In this document: one piece after another, positions 63,169-64,000 of the stretch
Layout of the letters: the number at the start of each line of letters is the position of its first letter
Position numbering within the stretch: the first letter of the stretch is position 1
Source: Salipaludibacillus aurantiacus
GTDB taxonomy: Bacteria; Bacillota; Bacilli; Bacillales; Salisediminibacteriaceae
Assembly: GCF_900111295.1 (NCBI RefSeq)
Contig: NZ_FOGT01000017.1
Span: forward strand, 30,352 to 94,351
Reading direction: 5' to 3'
DNA length: 64,000 nucleotides
The notes under the pieces: generated by a model
Database searches by the model: none
Seen by the model: the letters and a program-made list of their open reading frames with translations, nothing else
What the model was told of the DNA's origin: nothing
Translations under genes and position numbers: made by a program

Positions 63169-63861
63169 ATGTTTCATAACTTAAAAGAAAAGTTTGAAGC
63201 AAAACGTGCCGTCTGGGCAGAGCAAACTCAACAGCGTATTAACGAATATGCCGAGCTTGAAAGAAAGTCTTCATTAATGGAAATGAAAAGAAAAGAAAAA
63301 CTGCAAACATTATTAAATACGGAGGTTGAGAAATACCTGAGGACCGTTCATCCGACGTTTCTTTTAAAACCTGAAGTCAACCGGGCACTATTAAACATGC
63401 TGCATGCTCGCTCTGAAGGAACGGTTAGCATAAATCTGAGCATGACCAAAGAAATGCGCAAAGCCTATTCGTTTTATCACAATGAATTAAAAGTGTTTAT
63501 CGATTTACTGGAACGAAAAGGATTTAAGTTGGAAGGGAAAGAAGAGTTATTCTTAACCTCATTCCTTGCAAAACTCCGTGAAAACAACTACCGGCTATGC
63601 CTCGATGTCTACGGGGACTTTGTACCGGATAACGCCTCGCTGTTTGAAGCTTTTGACCGCTACTTTGACGTAGTAGAAGATGATTTTAAATATGAAAGCG
63701 GTAATGTAGACTTTTTTGCTTCATATTTAAACTATAAAGGTATAGCTGATTACATTTGGACTAAAGGCCGTCTTAAGCGTAAACTGAAACAATACGAAAA
63801 AGCTAACAAACATGAGTTCAAGTTGAAAAAGCTTGAGCGCAAATTAAGAGATATCAGTTAA
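63169..63861 (+). CDS. Basic coiled-coil protein of unknown function
   Basis: A 230-residue protein with basic, helical ends (about residues 1-50 and 200-230, Lys/Glu/Arg-rich) and a middle domain with VSINLSMTKEMRKAYSFYHNELKVFIDLLERKGF. No family was recognised. The ATG at 63169 lies 8 nt after AAAGGAGG; an ATG at 63163 is too close. Its terminator is the insertion site of the intron below. Confidence 0.55.
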   Translation: MFHNLKEKFEAKRAVWAEQTQQRINEYAELERKSSLMEMKRKEKLQTLLNTEVEKYLRTVHPTFLLKPEVNRALLNMLHARSEGTVSINLSMTKEMRKAYSFYHNELKVFIDLLERKGFKLEGKEELFLTSFLAKLRENNYRLCLDVYGDFVPDNASLFEAFDRYFDVVEDDFKYESGNVDFFASYLNYKGIADYIWTKGRLKRKLKQYEKANKHEFKLKKLERKLRDIS

Positions 63862-63874
63862 TCCTTATATTAAA

Positions 63875-63911
63875 ATCACCGGCTGAAAGGTAAACTTTCA
63901 GCCGGTTTTTA
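63875..63911 (+). terminator. Terminator of the unknown gene, intron insertion site
   Basis: CCGGCTGAAAG pairs with CTTTCAGCCGG around gtaaa, followed by TTTTTATA. Confidence 0.9.
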
Positions 63912-63913
63912 TA

Positions 63914-64000
63914 GTGTGCCCGGCATGTCTGACAGCTAGGTGGTGGAAGTCCACTACGGGCTTGGCAATGGGAACCGTTAGCGAATGGCAAGGGTGTCCG
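63914..64000 (+). mobile_element. Group IIC intron, 5' end, cut by window edge
   Basis: The sequence from GTGTGCCCGGCATG (63914) through AAGGGTGTCCG (to 64000) fits the start of group IIC introns such as that of Oceanobacillus iheyensis as remembered (GUGUG start, domain I landmarks, AAGGGUGUCCG). It begins 3 nt after the T-run of an intrinsic terminator, the typical target of this class. The reverse transcriptase and 3' end lie outside the window. Confidence 0.85.

Overview
This is a chromosomal window from a low-to-mid-GC Bacillota of the family Bacillaceae, most likely a salt- or alkali-adapted Bacillus relative. The evidence is Bacillus-type ribosome binding sites, two S-box leaders, a leucyl T-box leader, many T-tailed terminators, and a 17-kb block with the gene content of the Bacillus subtilis ytk/ytl/pckA/metK/ytoA/ytp/ytq/yttB/leuS region. 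An ectoine hydrolase gene and an SNF-type Na+ symporter suit a saline habitat. No tRNA, rRNA, CRISPR array or prophage was seen.

Layout. 1-7.9 kb: the 3' end of a large catalase, a redoxin lipoprotein interrupted by one in-frame UGA (probable selenoprotein), a PAP2 phosphatase, a small stress protein, a seven-unit 21-bp tandem array, a beta-glucoside cluster (GH4 hydrolase, RpiR-type regulator, ROK kinase) and an M20 deacylase. 8-16.7 kb: SNF transporter, PucR-type regulator, and an apparent operon of DoeA-like ectoine hydrolase, gamma-family PLP enzyme, homoserine dehydrogenase without ACT domain, and aldehyde dehydrogenase. 16.7-27.6 kb: EamA exporter, DegV, a VbhA/Fic pair, a Mur-ligase-like membrane protein with a ruined P-loop, a sugar dehydrogenase lipoprotein, a GH65 phosphorylase with a cre site, DedA, and a DsrE-like protein beside a CstR persulfide sensor. 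27.9-31.5 kb: fruRKA operon behind repeated operators. 31.5-39.2 kb: HAD phosphatase, YitT protein, S-box-controlled metY with an extra C-terminal domain, small envelope proteins, YuzF, UspA and a polysaccharide deacetylase. 39.4-44.4 kb: fdhE-mobA-moeA-moeA/PBP-tatA, a formate dehydrogenase maturation, molybdenum cofactor and Tat operon. 44.6-61.5 kb: the conserved ytkD-to-leuS block. 61.6-64 kb: an HI0933-type flavoprotein, an unknown protein and the 5' end of a group IIC intron placed directly behind that gene's terminator.

Two themes stand out. First, the UGA-containing redoxin (Sec-Gly-Leu-Cys) has a hairpin fitting the bacterial SECIS pattern, and the same genome carries FdhE, so selenoprotein synthesis is plausible although no sel gene lies in the window. 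Second, the doeA cluster lacks the usual DoeB and DoeD partners and instead carries an M20 deacylase, a gamma-acting PLP enzyme and homoserine dehydrogenase. This suggests an alternative route from ectoine through homoserine and aspartate semialdehyde to aspartate; that route is inference.
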